Positions 7,590 to 16,721 are shown, numbered from the stretch's first letter. The stretch: DNA of 64,000 nucleotides from Paenibacillus sp. BIC5C1 (GCF_032399705.1 NZ_CP135922.1:5704001-5768000); one strand, 5' to 3'. The notes: generated by a model from the sequence alone, not told the origin. A program made the numbers and translations.

Positions 7590-9434
7590 ATGTGCGGTAT
7601 AACCGGCTTCATACAGTGGAATCGGGATTTGACCCAGGAATCAGAGCTGCTGGTTCGGATGACGGACAGCTTGTCGAACCGGGGGCCCGACGCTTCAGGT
7701 ACATGGATCTCCAATCCTTGTGCGTTCGGACATCGGCGTCTCAGCGTTATGGACCCGGAGAACGGGGCACAGCCCATGCATGCGTTACAGGGAGACACCT
7801 CCTATACCGTCGTGTATAACGGAGAACTATACAATGCACCCGAGTTGAAAAAGGAATTGCTCCAGCGCGGACACCATTTCCGCACACAATGTGATACGGA
7901 AGTGCTGCTCGCCTCTTATATTGAGTGGGGACCGGCCTGCGTTGACCGGTTTAACGGAATTTTTGCTTTTGCCATATGGGATGGCGGACGCGAACAGGTT
8001 TTTATCGCCCGTGATCGGCTGGGCGTCAAGCCCCTGTTCTACAGTCATGCAAAGGATGCACTCGTATTTGGCTCCGAACCCAAAGCACTGCTCATCCACC
8101 CGGATGTTGAAGCTGCGGTAGGCCCTGAAGGTTTGGCAGAAGTATTTATTGTTGGTCCTGCCCGGACACCTGGACACGGCGTATACTCCTCCCTTAATGA
8201 GCTCAAACCTGCGCATGCACTTATTTACAACCGAAACGGGATTAAAACCTACCCTTACTGGAAGCTGGAAAGTCAGCATCACGAACATAATCTGGATGAG
8301 ACAGCTGCTGAAGTACGCAGACTGTTACAGGATACATTAGAACGCCAATTGGCTTCAGACGTTCCGGTCTGCTCTCTTTTGTCAGGGGGACTGGATTCAA
8401 GCGCTCTATCTGCGTTAGCGGTGGATTATTATAATCGTACAGGTCAAGGTCAGGTCAGTACGTATTCCGTAGACTATGTGGATAATGCAAAACATTTTCA
8501 GGCCCATTCCTTCCAACCTGGTGCAGATGGACCCTGGATTAAGCGTATGGTAGATGAACTGAAGACAGATCATCACTGGATTGAGATTGAAAATGGCGAG
8601 TTGGTTCATGCCCTGACCCAGGCGATGCTTGTGCGGGATTTACCGGGTATGGCAGATGTAGATTCCTCTCTCTATCTGTTCTGTAAGGAAATCAAAAAAG
8701 GAGCCACCGTTGCCATTTCGGGCGAAGCAGCGGATGAAGTATTTGGCGGTTATCCCTGGTTCCATCGGGAAGAGATGCTGAACTCCGGTACATTCCCATG
8801 GTCTGTAGCGCCTGATATGCGAGCAGGATTGTTATCTCCGGACATTCGGGAGTGGATCAGACCACTCGATTATCTAGCGGACCGTTACTCGGATGCTGTG
8901 GCTGAAGTGCCTTTACTCGATGGAGAGACCGGTAAGGCAGCCCAAATGCGAGTCATGTCTTATCTGAACATCACCCGGTTCATGCCAACATTGTTGGATC
9001 GGAAAGATCGGATGAGTATGGGAGCCGGGCTTGAGGTTCGGGTGCCTTACTGTGATCATCGTTTGATTCAATATGTATTCAACGTGCCTTGGGACATGAA
9101 AATGACAGGCGGAAGGGAAAAAGGCATTCTGCGCAAAGCGCTGGAAGGTGTACTGCCTGACGATGTGTTGTATCGGAAAAAGAGTCCATATCCGAAAACA
9201 CATAACCCGCAGTATCTTGCTGCCGTTAAACAGCAGGTGCTGGATATTCTGGATGACGCAAGCTCACCGATCTTGCCATTAATCGACAAGGCTCAAATTC
9301 GCAAATTGGCCTCCTCGCCGGATGCTTCATCGAACCTGCCCTGGTTTGGACAGTTAATGTCGGGTCCACAGTTGTTTGCTTATCTGACACAGATCAACTC
9401 GTGGTTGCGTACGTACAAAGTGGCCATTCGATAA
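7590..9434 (+). CDS. asnB: Asparagine synthetase, glutamine-hydrolysing
   Basis: Converts aspartate, glutamine and ATP to asparagine. The start is fixed by chemistry: the N-terminal nucleophile Cys2 must follow the initiator Met (MCGITGF), so the ATG at 7590 with AAAGGATG upstream is used rather than a longer frame. The N-terminal class-II glutaminase has SNRGPD, FGHRRLSV and YNGELYN. The C-terminal synthetase has the PP-loop LLSGGLDSS at about residue 268 and SGEAADEVFGGY. At 614 residues it matches the length of B. subtilis AsnO better than AsnB (632) or AsnH (747). It is transcribed alone and converges on the STM4011 operon. Confidence 0.95.
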   Translation: MCGITGFIQWNRDLTQESELLVRMTDSLSNRGPDASGTWISNPCAFGHRRLSVMDPENGAQPMHALQGDTSYTVVYNGELYNAPELKKELLQRGHHFRTQCDTEVLLASYIEWGPACVDRFNGIFAFAIWDGGREQVFIARDRLGVKPLFYSHAKDALVFGSEPKALLIHPDVEAAVGPEGLAEVFIVGPARTPGHGVYSSLNELKPAHALIYNRNGIKTYPYWKLESQHHEHNLDETAAEVRRLLQDTLERQLASDVPVCSLLSGGLDSSALSALAVDYYNRTGQGQVSTYSVDYVDNAKHFQAHSFQPGADGPWIKRMVDELKTDHHWIEIENGELVHALTQAMLVRDLPGMADVDSSLYLFCKEIKKGATVAISGEAADEVFGGYPWFHREEMLNSGTFPWSVAPDMRAGLLSPDIREWIRPLDYLADRYSDAVAEVPLLDGETGKAAQMRVMSYLNITRFMPTLLDRKDRMSMGAGLEVRVPYCDHRLIQYVFNVPWDMKMTGGREKGILRKALEGVLPDDVLYRKKSPYPKTHNPQYLAAVKQQVLDILDDASSPILPLIDKAQIRKLASSPDASSNLPWFGQLMSGPQLFAYLTQINSWLRTYKVAIR

Positions 9435-9457
9435 ATAATGCTATCTTTTCATTCGTA

Positions 9458-9506
9458 AAAGGGGTGCCGCTTAGCAGCATAGTAGCTGTTAAGCGGCACC
9501 CCTTTG
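9458..9506. terminator. Bidirectional terminator between asnB and the STM4011 operon
   Basis: AAAGGGGTGCCGCTTA pairs with TAAGCGGCACCCCTTT around a small loop. The tails are AAA/TTT-rich on both sides. It separates convergent genes. Confidence 0.85.
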
Positions 9507-9608
9507 TCATACTCAAATTATTATAGCTACACATCATCCTACTTTAAATAACCAAGAGACTGCTGTAATTCTTCCGCAACCTCTTCCTGCCTACTTGCTG
9601 ACTGATAT

Positions 9609-10472
9609 CTATTGATTAATCAGAACCGGATTACGCTCAAGCAGTCCACTGCCAAAGATATCTCTGAACGGAGAATCCTCCATATGAATATAACCGATGT
9701 AACAGCCACACTTCTTCATGCCACACGGCCGATCTGCGGCCAAAGCCTCCAAACCATCGCGGTAGAGATGCCCAATAATCCGACGATCCTTGTAGCACCT
9801 CTTTACATGCCCTGACCCTTGCACATAAAATACCTCCGAACCCGCGGAACAGCGCTTGCCCAGACTCTCATAATCCCGCAGATTCCCATCAAACAGCGGA
9901 TCAACGGATCGTAAAAAGTCCACCTCTTCCACGCTGTAATATTTGGGTCGATCTTTAAATGCATTGATCCACATATACACGTCATCGGGTAATGCCTGTC
10001 TCATCGATTCAATAGCAGGAAATGCGCTACGCAATCCAACCGTCCCCACACTGAAAGCAAGTCCCATCTCACGTAAAGTCAAACATTGTTTGACGAAGGA
10101 AGACTCCTTCGTCTCTCGTGGGTGATAGGTCGCCCAAAATGCTGCTTTATCCCGATTCAACTCGCGGGCCCAGTCCAGTTTGACAGACAGATTGGTTTGG
10201 ACTGCAATTTTGTCCACATGTGGCATATGGGATAGTTCTATCATTGCTTCCCGATACCAACGTCTTACCAGAGCTTCTCCATATGGGTTAAAGAAAATCG
10301 AAAATTGATGACCAGCACTCTCCTGATCCCTCACCCATTTCACAAATTGACGCAGTTGTTGTTCATCCGCTTCCAACGTCTCCTTGGAATCTACCGTTTT
10401 GCTAAACGGACAGTACGGGCAGTCGTAATTACATGACGACAGCTTACCCCGATAATACAAGGTTGCTCTCAT
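9609..10472 (-). CDS. STM4011-family radical SAM protein
   Basis: A 287-residue radical SAM enzyme. The cluster motif CNYDCPYC places Cys14, Cys18 and Cys21 as ligands of the SAM-binding 4Fe-4S cluster. The C-terminal third carries further cysteines (KRCSAG, VKRCYKD, RPCGMKKCGC) in a SPASM-like layout, suggesting one or two auxiliary clusters. It is the last gene of a five-gene operon and its ATG overlaps the STM4012-family stop by four bases (ATGA). The family is named after the Salmonella locus; its reaction is unknown to me. After the stop a +1 frame stays open for 20 codons with protein-like composition (to about 9539), so the C-terminus may be altered by a frameshift. Confidence 0.88.
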   Translation of the reverse strand: MRATLYYRGKLSSCNYDCPYCPFSKTVDSKETLEADEQQLRQFVKWVRDQESAGHQFSIFFNPYGEALVRRWYREAMIELSHMPHVDKIAVQTNLSVKLDWARELNRDKAAFWATYHPRETKESSFVKQCLTLREMGLAFSVGTVGLRSAFPAIESMRQALPDDVYMWINAFKDRPKYYSVEEVDFLRSVDPLFDGNLRDYESLGKRCSAGSEVFYVQGSGHVKRCYKDRRIIGHLYRDGLEALAADRPCGMKKCGCYIGYIHMEDSPFRDIFGSGLLERNPVLINQ

Positions 10473-11866
10473 GAGAACACAAACCCTTCCATTTGTTCAC
10501 GTACCTCAGCGGAGATGAGCCAATCTCCAATGGCATCCGAGTAGCCCAATCCCTCTTCTGTCAGACGCAGCACCCGATTACCCTTATCGTCCTGCTCGAG
10601 CTCAGCCATGCCCTCAGACAACAGTTCACTCAACCATCCGTAGTCTGACATAACTTCCGTTCCGAATCGTTGATCATAATCCGACAGCGCCAAGCCTTCC
10701 CGATGCAGCAGAGCTTTCAGAATAAAGCGGCGCTTCTGCTCCTCCCGGCTGAGTACAATGCCGTAATCGGCCACATCATAACGCTCGGTTGCCACATAAT
10801 CGGCGATGATGCTCTGTGTGGCCTTATAACTAACACCATACTTGGAAGCATAATGTACTTCACTGGTATAAGAGCGTGCACCGCACCCCAGACCAACCAT
10901 GCCTTCCTCCTGACAGCTGTAGGGTAGAAGCTCTTTGCTTCCAGAAGATGATTGTTCTTTGGCAAATCTGCGCATGGAATACTGGACATAGCCTCTGCTT
11001 TTTAAAGTCTCACGCGCAGCCGTATACAGTTTCATCCGAATATCCGGTCCCTGTCGTTGTATATCATCCGGTTTCACAATGGTATTCTCACGGGTGTACA
11101 GTGGGTAAATGAAAATCTCACCCGGTTCATATGAAAGGACACGTTCCAGCGAATACAGCCATGATTCCACCGTTTGTCCCGGCAGACCATAGATCAGATC
11201 CAGATTCAACAAAGGGAATTCATACTGTGTAAGCTTTTCAAGCGCGCGTTCCACTTCCTGTGGTTTCTGCGGACGGTAAATGGCTGAGGCTTCGGCTTCG
11301 ATAAAACTTTGAATTCCCATACTTACCCGGTCCACACTTCGCTCCTTCATGATCGCCAATTTGGCTTCCGTGACGGTATCCGGTGACGTTTCTACTGAGA
11401 TCGAAGCTTGCGTCGGATCGAGCCCCATCACCTGTTCCGCAATATCGAACAAGCGGTTCAACTGAATTTCATTTAATAATGTGGGCGTCCCGCCACCGAT
11501 GGCAAACCTCGAATAGGGTCTGCGTGATGTGAGTGGTGCCCACTGCTTGGCTTGCCGTTCCAGCGCATCCACATAACGCACATGGGTGTCATCGCGGCGA
11601 TCCGGCAATGTGAACAGGTTGCAGAATCCACAACGTGCGGCACAAAACGGAATGTGCATATATAAAAAATACGTATCAGTATTCTCACGTTCCCACAATG
11701 GACCGAGCTGTAAAGGCGGGTTCAATTCCCGATATGCCGTCTTGTGGGGATACGAATATAAATAAGAGCGATAGGGGGAAGCAAGTACTTCTCTGAGACC
11801 TGTAGCTGTGTTGGATCCGGACTGTGCGGAATGACCTGTTGTCGTATGTTGCGATTGATCGTCCAT
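10469..11866 (-). CDS. STM4012-family radical SAM protein (HemN-like)
   Basis: A 465-residue radical SAM protein. It resembles oxygen-independent coproporphyrinogen oxidase: HIPFCAARCGFC (Cys75, 79, 82), then GGGTPTLL, SVETSPDT, SMGIQSF and DLIYGLPGQT, all typical HemN-superfamily motifs, and a winged-helix-like C-terminal region (FILKALLHREGL, FGTE). Start ATG with GGGAGGAAACCG. About 50 bases separate it from the STM4013-family gene upstream, and it overlaps the STM4011-family gene. Context argues against a role in heme synthesis, because no other heme gene is present and the five-gene neighbourhood defines a separate family. Confidence 0.9.
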   Translation of the reverse strand: MDDQSQHTTTGHSAQSGSNTATGLREVLASPYRSYLYSYPHKTAYRELNPPLQLGPLWERENTDTYFLYMHIPFCAARCGFCNLFTLPDRRDDTHVRYVDALERQAKQWAPLTSRRPYSRFAIGGGTPTLLNEIQLNRLFDIAEQVMGLDPTQASISVETSPDTVTEAKLAIMKERSVDRVSMGIQSFIEAEASAIYRPQKPQEVERALEKLTQYEFPLLNLDLIYGLPGQTVESWLYSLERVLSYEPGEIFIYPLYTRENTIVKPDDIQRQGPDIRMKLYTAARETLKSRGYVQYSMRRFAKEQSSSGSKELLPYSCQEEGMVGLGCGARSYTSEVHYASKYGVSYKATQSIIADYVATERYDVADYGIVLSREEQKRRFILKALLHREGLALSDYDQRFGTEVMSDYGWLSELLSEGMAELEQDDKGNRVLRLTEEGLGYSDAIGDWLISAEVREQMEGFVFS

Positions 11867-11919
11867 CGGTTTCCTCCCTGTATCCGGTTTGTAGTTATTG
11901 ATGATATGAATTATTTTTT

Positions 11920-12705
11920 CTATAAAATAAATTCACGGTATGGTACATTCCAGACGACATCATGTGCCAGTCTATGCCCCTGATAACCGTCCTCACCATA
12001 TGCCGTGCCATGATCGGAAAAAGCTAAACAAAACGTAGGCCTTGAACGCTGCCTCATTGCATCAAACAATGGCCCAAGGGCCTTGTCCACATACCGAAGG
12101 GCTGCACGTTGTGTTTCTACCGAGTCCTCTCTTGCACCCTCCACAAAATAGCGATTGGGCCCATGGATGGCAGACACATTCAGGAACAAAAACAGCTTCT
12201 CATCTTGTGCGCATTGCTCCAGCAGCTTCAAGGCATGCTGAACCTGATGCTCGGTCGATTTGGGGTTGGTTACCCCAAAATTCATCCGCCAGTAGCTCTG
12301 TTGGAAATAACCCGGCAGCACTTTGGCGAGCGGATTTTTCTTGGTGAAGAAAATGACCCCGCCTATACAAATCGTACGGTATCCTTCAGCTGCAAAACCG
12401 GATACGATATCCGGTGTGTCGAACAGCCACGTATGCGGATGCGTCCTTAATCCGGTATTCCGGGAATGAAAAAGTCGTACATGGGATGCTTTGTCCGTAT
12501 TGGCAGGTGTAGGCATGAAGCCACCAAAAAAAGCATGATGCGCCGCATAGGTAAAACTTCCCGGAGTATGACGCTTCTCCCAAGGACCCGTACCGCACAG
12601 GTTGGGGCAATTCTGTTCCTCCAGCTTGGCCACGTCATATCTTAACGTGTCCAGTGTAATCATTAGTAGATCATGGGAGCCTACGATGGTGTTCATATCA
12701 GTCAT
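11920..12705 (-). CDS. STM4013-family hydrolase (alkaline phosphatase fold)
   Basis: About 261 residues with the metal-site signatures of the alkaline phosphatase/sulfatase superfamily: an N-terminal LLMITLDTLRYD (metal-binding Asp), an internal HGPNRYF, and a C-terminal FSDHGTAYGED followed by GHRLAHD (Asp/His metal ligands). It should cleave a phosphate or sulfate ester, or transfer such a group; the substrate is unknown. The start MTDMNT at 12705 has AAAGGAG ten bases upstream and overlaps the STM4014-family stop by eight bases (ATGACTGA). No signal peptide, so it acts in the cytoplasm. Confidence 0.86.
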   Translation of the reverse strand: MTDMNTIVGSHDLLMITLDTLRYDVAKLEEQNCPNLCGTGPWEKRHTPGSFTYAAHHAFFGGFMPTPANTDKASHVRLFHSRNTGLRTHPHTWLFDTPDIVSGFAAEGYRTICIGGVIFFTKKNPLAKVLPGYFQQSYWRMNFGVTNPKSTEHQVQHALKLLEQCAQDEKLFLFLNVSAIHGPNRYFVEGAREDSVETQRAALRYVDKALGPLFDAMRQRSRPTFCLAFSDHGTAYGEDGYQGHRLAHDVVWNVPYREFIL

Positions 12706-13981
12706 AGTTGTAAGGCTCCTTTCGCAAAAGTTCCATTTCCCATTCATAGGTTCCAAGTCCGTTATGCTGTACTCTGTACAACAAATCTCCAAACGGATTC
12801 ACATCCAAAATATAGGCACGCGGCTCATTACCTCCACTGAGCATCACATCAATTCCAGCTGACCATGAGTTGGGAAAGGCAGCCATTGCTGCTTTCGCTG
12901 CCGTCTGAACTCCACTCATCTGCTGTTCATCCAGCCCTGCTTCTGCGGGAAGCAACCGCTCATTACGCAAATGCAGATTGGTAATTGGTGTCTGACTAAG
13001 CCGTACAATGGCATGACCTGCTTGTCCACCTGCCACAAGCTGGCGAATATCAAATACGCTTGAACCCAAAGACGCTTTTGCCATCCAACGTTCAATCTGG
13101 GCACCCTCAGCACACAGCCAATCCATGAGCGCAGAAATCTCTGAAGTATGTGTGTACCTGCGCATCCGGCCTTCATTATAAAAAATGATCTTCTCCTGAA
13201 TCTGTTCCATTCCCACAGTGGTTATGGCGATTTCGGCACCCGTTCGCGGATTAACTTGATAGGCAACAACGCCTGAAGCCCCAGAGCCACACGCAAGTTT
13301 CACGAAAACGCGGCTCATACCGGCTGTTGTCATCGCTTTACGCAGGTCCTCATAATTGCGGATCGGCTCCGAAGATTGGAGCGTTGGAGGGACACGAACG
13401 CCATGGGCAGATAGATGCTGCTGGCATTTCCTTTTATCAAACATAATCGCAATGTCATCGGGATCATTCATGAACCGGGCATTAGGCCAATATTCCAGAG
13501 CTTCATGGCGAATTCGTTCCAAACAGGCTTTCCATCCGCGAAACCATTGGTTGGGCGCGTAGATCCGCCCCCACTCCTGTTCAAGAGTGAGTGTCTGTTC
13601 TGCCGGAATCATCCTCGCAGAAAGGCCATCGTTTAACGGAGATACATCATTCACAGCTCCAAGAAAGAGCAGCTCACATTCTACTTCCCAATCCTCACCA
13701 GGGGCATCCAGTCGAATAAGAGCCTGCCTGTTCGTAGCCCCTCGCCCTTCCAGACATTGCTGTACGGCATCCGCCATGGTTCCGCCCCGTCTCCAAGTCT
13801 GTAGCAACCGGGCATAAGGCAGCATAAGTGCTGGTTGTAAGCCAAGTCGCTGTCTTGCCTCCTGTAATCCAAGGGTACGTCGATTATTCGGGTTCCCAAT
13901 TAACAATAACGGCTGTTCCAGATCCGTATCCTTAACTGGGAGTTGCAAACTTTGTTCCAATTCCGTCATGCCTGACATCAT
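12698..13981 (-). CDS. STM4014-family protein (ATP-grasp-like)
   Basis: A 427-residue cytosolic protein. The middle and C-terminal parts look like an ATP-grasp ligase: VFVKLACGSGASGVVAY (Lys and Gly-rich nucleotide loop), an RWMAKAS strand-turn, SAGIDVML and YILDVNPFGD (metal-binding Asp/Asn end motif). ATP-grasp enzymes join a carboxylate to an amine or thiol through an acyl-phosphate. The ATG follows the STM4015-family stop directly (TAAATG), with only a weak GGAATAA in front, so translation is probably coupled. Residues 1-150 show no motif I recognise. Confidence 0.84.
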   Translation of the reverse strand: MMSGMTELEQSLQLPVKDTDLEQPLLLIGNPNNRRTLGLQEARQRLGLQPALMLPYARLLQTWRRGGTMADAVQQCLEGRGATNRQALIRLDAPGEDWEVECELLFLGAVNDVSPLNDGLSARMIPAEQTLTLEQEWGRIYAPNQWFRGWKACLERIRHEALEYWPNARFMNDPDDIAIMFDKRKCQQHLSAHGVRVPPTLQSSEPIRNYEDLRKAMTTAGMSRVFVKLACGSGASGVVAYQVNPRTGAEIAITTVGMEQIQEKIIFYNEGRMRRYTHTSEISALMDWLCAEGAQIERWMAKASLGSSVFDIRQLVAGGQAGHAIVRLSQTPITNLHLRNERLLPAEAGLDEQQMSGVQTAAKAAMAAFPNSWSAGIDVMLSGGNEPRAYILDVNPFGDLLYRVQHNGLGTYEWEMELLRKEPYNYD

Positions 13982-14824
13982 TTATTCCGTTAACGACGGG
14001 TAGCGCCAGTCATCTTCATCACTCTGTTGTTGCTCGCTAACATCTACAGATATACCGGAGCGTTTCCAGCGAATGAGCATTTCGTCCGTCATGTAGTGGT
14101 AACTGAGATTGAGATGTTTAAGTTTTTTGATCTTGTCGCTCGCAAGCAGCACCTCTGCCCCTTCATCAGACAACGTGCCCTCTGACAGATCCAGGATTTC
14201 AAGTTGGTCCACAATTGGGGCCTCAGCTGCAGCTTTCGCAATCTCATCCTGAATTTCACTATCTTTCAGCCCCAGGTATACGAGCTTTGGAAATAAGCCC
14301 TGTTCCAAAAGTGGAAGTACATCTTGCAGTGAACCGTCGAATCCATAATCATCCACGCCCAGATACAGTTCAAGCTTACGCAATTCAGGCAACTTAGCCC
14401 GGGCAATTGAAGCTAACACACTTTGGGGAAGACCACCGCAAATAATGATTAATTCTTCAAGCTTGGCATGCTCGATGGGTTCCAGACTTAGTCCGCTGCT
14501 GCCCTTCACTGAGAATGACTTCAATTCAGGAAAAGCAACCAATAGTGGTGTGAGATCCGTCTGAATAATCCATGATACTTCGCATTCTTCAAAGCCCATA
14601 TCTCCGATGAACAGTTTCTTCAAAGACGGAAAGCTTGGAGCAAGTTCGATGAGCGTGCCCATAAATTCATCCGGCGAATTTTCATAGGCCTGTCCCCAGT
14701 CTCCTATAATCAGACTCTCCAGCGAACCAGCCTCCGGTTTGGCAGCGAGTTCCCTGATCAACGTTTCCATACGAATACCGTCCTCATAATCATCATAAGA
14801 CACCGTAAGCTTCACTTCTTGCAT
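13982..14824 (-). CDS. STM4015-family protein (leucine-rich repeats)
   Basis: A 280-residue protein built largely of RNI-like leucine-rich repeats (LKKLFIG, LKSFSVKG, LEELIII, LRKLELYL, LVYLGLKD, LEILDLSEG, LKHLNLSYHYM). It ends in an acidic tail that closes with DDWRYPSLTE. The start is the ATG at 14824 (MQEVKLTV), eight bases after GGAGGGG; an upstream ATG at 14851 has no ribosome binding site. It is the first gene of the operon. Repeat proteins of this kind bind partners, so it may scaffold the enzymes downstream or be their substrate; this is inference. Confidence 0.86.
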   Translation of the reverse strand: MQEVKLTVSYDDYEDGIRMETLIRELAAKPEAGSLESLIIGDWGQAYENSPDEFMGTLIELAPSFPSLKKLFIGDMGFEECEVSWIIQTDLTPLLVAFPELKSFSVKGSSGLSLEPIEHAKLEELIIICGGLPQSVLASIARAKLPELRKLELYLGVDDYGFDGSLQDVLPLLEQGLFPKLVYLGLKDSEIQDEIAKAAAEAPIVDQLEILDLSEGTLSDEGAEVLLASDKIKKLKHLNLSYHYMTDEMLIRWKRSGISVDVSEQQQSDEDDWRYPSLTE

Positions 14825-14953
14825 AAGCAAATCCCCTCCGTTTGAGTTCATTGATGATTCGTTAACTTGAATGTTAACCCATACTGTACAAGACTTGCAA
14901 CTTCTTCCAACCCCGGTCCTAGTGCTCTGCTCAAACGTGAAATTTAAACATTA

Positions 14954-14983
14954 TTTATATAGGAACAAGAACATACGTTCTAA
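14954..14983 (-). promoter_or_regulatory. Putative LexA/DinR-controlled promoter of the STM4015-4011 operon
   Basis: A perfect palindrome GAACATACGTTC (14969-14980) fits the Bacillus SOS-box core GAAC-RNRY-GTTC. On the minus strand it overlaps a weak -35 (TTAGAA) and fills the 18-base spacer before a good -10 (TATAAA, 14959-14954). A start point near 14947 would give an untranslated leader of about 120 bases. The nearest gene downstream is the STM4015-family gene. Confidence 0.55.
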
Positions 14984-15052
14984 TTATTTCACTAAAAAAA
15001 GCGGGATTTATTTGGGTCCCACGTACTGGCTTGATTAACCTTGGCTCCACTC

Positions 15053-15126
15053 CATAAAAATAAAAAAACGTTAATGGTCGGTGAAGCATTCCACAGGAAT
15101 GACTCTTACCTTCCACTAACGTTTTG
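15053..15126 (-). terminator. Terminator of the gerM-rph-rdgB operon
   Basis: On the minus strand AAAACGTTAGTGGAAGG...CATTCC/GGAATG...CCATTAACGTTTT forms a long stem followed by TTTTTTTATTTTT. It lies about 65 bases after the rdgB stop. Confidence 0.75.
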
Positions 15127-15191
15127 ATATTTAGACAAGGCAATAATTCACCTTATACATTCATAATCATATGAGCTGATTCGTTGGAATC

Positions 15192-15815
15192 TCAGCCTTT
15201 CAGACTGGATACGAGCGCTCTCAGAGCATGCCCACGATGACTAATTGCCTGCTTTTGCTCCAGCGTAAGCTCGGCCATCGTCATCTCGTATTCAGGCACG
15301 TAGAAGAGTGGGTCATATCCAAAACCGCCACCACCGGCTGCTTCAGCCGTGATCCAACCTTCCACCATGCCTTCTGATTCATACTTGTCTCCGGTTACCG
15401 GATCATACAGCACCAATGCACAAACGAAACTTGCTGGACTCAACAGCGTTTGCTCCGTATCCTCACCGGATTTGAGCGATTCCAGCGCCTCAAGCAATTT
15501 GGCATTGTTCTTCGCATCGGTTGCACCCTCGCCTGCATATCTCGCAGAATACACTCCCGGGTCACCATCGAGCAGATCCACACACAATCCCGAATCGTCA
15601 GCCAGGACAGGCAAACCAAGAGCATCGCCCACCGTTTTAGCTTTCTTCCAAGCATTCTCTGCAAAGGTTACGCCATCCTCAACGACATCCGGCAGCTCCG
15701 GATAGTCGAACATGCTTTTGACCTCTTTGCCCAGTGGAGCGAATGCATGAGCGAATTCACGTACTTTCCCTGCATTACGGGTTGCGACAATGATAATTGG
15801 GCTATCCAGACTCAT
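15192..15815 (-). CDS. rdgB: XTP/dITP diphosphatase (HAM1/RdgB family)
   Basis: A 207-residue nucleotide-pool sanitising enzyme that hydrolyses dITP, XTP and ITP to monophosphates. Family motifs are clear: IIVATRNAGKVREF at the N-terminus, LADDSGLCVDLL with GDPGVYSARYAG in the middle, and SHRGHALR at the C-terminus. The ATG lies one base beyond the rph stop, with AGGAG inside the end of rph. The order gerM-rph-rdgB matches B. subtilis (gerM-rph-ysnA). Confidence 0.95.
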   Translation of the reverse strand: MSLDSPIIIVATRNAGKVREFAHAFAPLGKEVKSMFDYPELPDVVEDGVTFAENAWKKAKTVGDALGLPVLADDSGLCVDLLDGDPGVYSARYAGEGATDAKNNAKLLEALESLKSGEDTEQTLLSPASFVCALVLYDPVTGDKYESEGMVEGWITAEAAGGGGFGYDPLFYVPEYEMTMAELTLEQKQAISHRGHALRALVSSLKG

Positions 15816-15816
15816 G

Positions 15817-16575
15817 TTAGGCTTCTCCTAATCCACGAGCACCGATCTTGAGAGCAATAGGACCGAGAACTTCTTTCTGACGCTCAATCATCTCCAGAAT
15901 ACCCTGCTCACCCAGCTCCAGCATTGCGTTCAGCTCACGACGGTCAAATGGTGCTTCTTCACCAGTTCCCTGAAGCTCCACATATTTTCCGCCACCTGTC
16001 ATCACGAGGTTCATATCAACCTTGGCTTTGGAATCTTCATCATAGTTCAGATCCAGCACAGGCTGTTCTCCAACTACACCCACACTTACCGCTGCAATGA
16101 AATCCGTAATCGGGAATACTTGCAATTTATGCTGTTGGGCAATTTTGTTCACCGCGAGCGCCAGAGCTACAAACGATCCGGTAATGGACGTTGTGCGTGT
16201 ACCTCCGTCGGCTTGAATGACATCACAGTCCAGTGTAATCGTACGCTCACCAAGTGCCTGCAAATTAACAACAGAGCGCAGTGCCCGGCCAATCAGACGC
16301 TGAATTTCCATGGTGCGTCCAGTCAATTTGCCGCGGTTCGCTTCACGCTGATTACGGGTATGTGTTGCACGTGGCAGCATGGAGTATTCAGCCGTTACCC
16401 AGCCTTTACCCTGCCCTTTCATAAAGGGAGGAACACGTTCCTCCACCGTAGCTGTACAAATAACCTTGGTATCTCCCACTTCAATCAGTACAGAACCTTC
16501 GGCGTATTTATTCGTGTTAATTGTTAAATTCATCGGGCGCAGCTGGTCGCTGGTTCGTCCGTTAGATCTCATCAT
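15817..16575 (-). CDS. rph: Ribonuclease PH
   Basis: A phosphorolytic 3'-to-5' exoribonuclease that trims tRNA 3' ends. The 252 residues show [12 protein letters not shown] at the N-terminus, [21 protein letters not shown], the phosphate/metal region [18 protein letters not shown] and [15 protein letters not shown]. Two adjacent ATG codons (16575 and 16572) follow AGGAGG; the second has the more usual spacing of eight bases. It sits in an operon between gerM and rdgB. Confidence 0.96.
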   Translation of the reverse strand: MMRSNGRTSDQLRPMNLTINTNKYAEGSVLIEVGDTKVICTATVEERVPPFMKGQGKGWVTAEYSMLPRATHTRNQREANRGKLTGRTMEIQRLIGRALRSVVNLQALGERTITLDCDVIQADGGTRTTSITGSFVALALAVNKIAQQHKLQVFPITDFIAAVSVGVVGEQPVLDLNYDEDSKAKVDMNLVMTGGGKYVELQGTGEEAPFDRRELNAMLELGEQGILEMIERQKEVLGPIALKIGARGLGEA

Positions 16576-16721
16576 TTCTGCCTCCTACGACTTAAGCATC
16601 CTGTAATGTCGAGCTTGTTCACACTTTTACTAATCCCTTCTATTTTACCAAAGAGTTCACTTAAAAGCATCCTGTCCACCAAAGAGTTCTGTCAACCGTA
16701 CATCAGACCGCTTATTGTGAC

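Noticed and set aside
10469..11866. Calling the STM4012-type gene hemN
   Set aside because: The HemN-like motifs are present, but the operon partners are not heme genes and fit the STM4012 family better.
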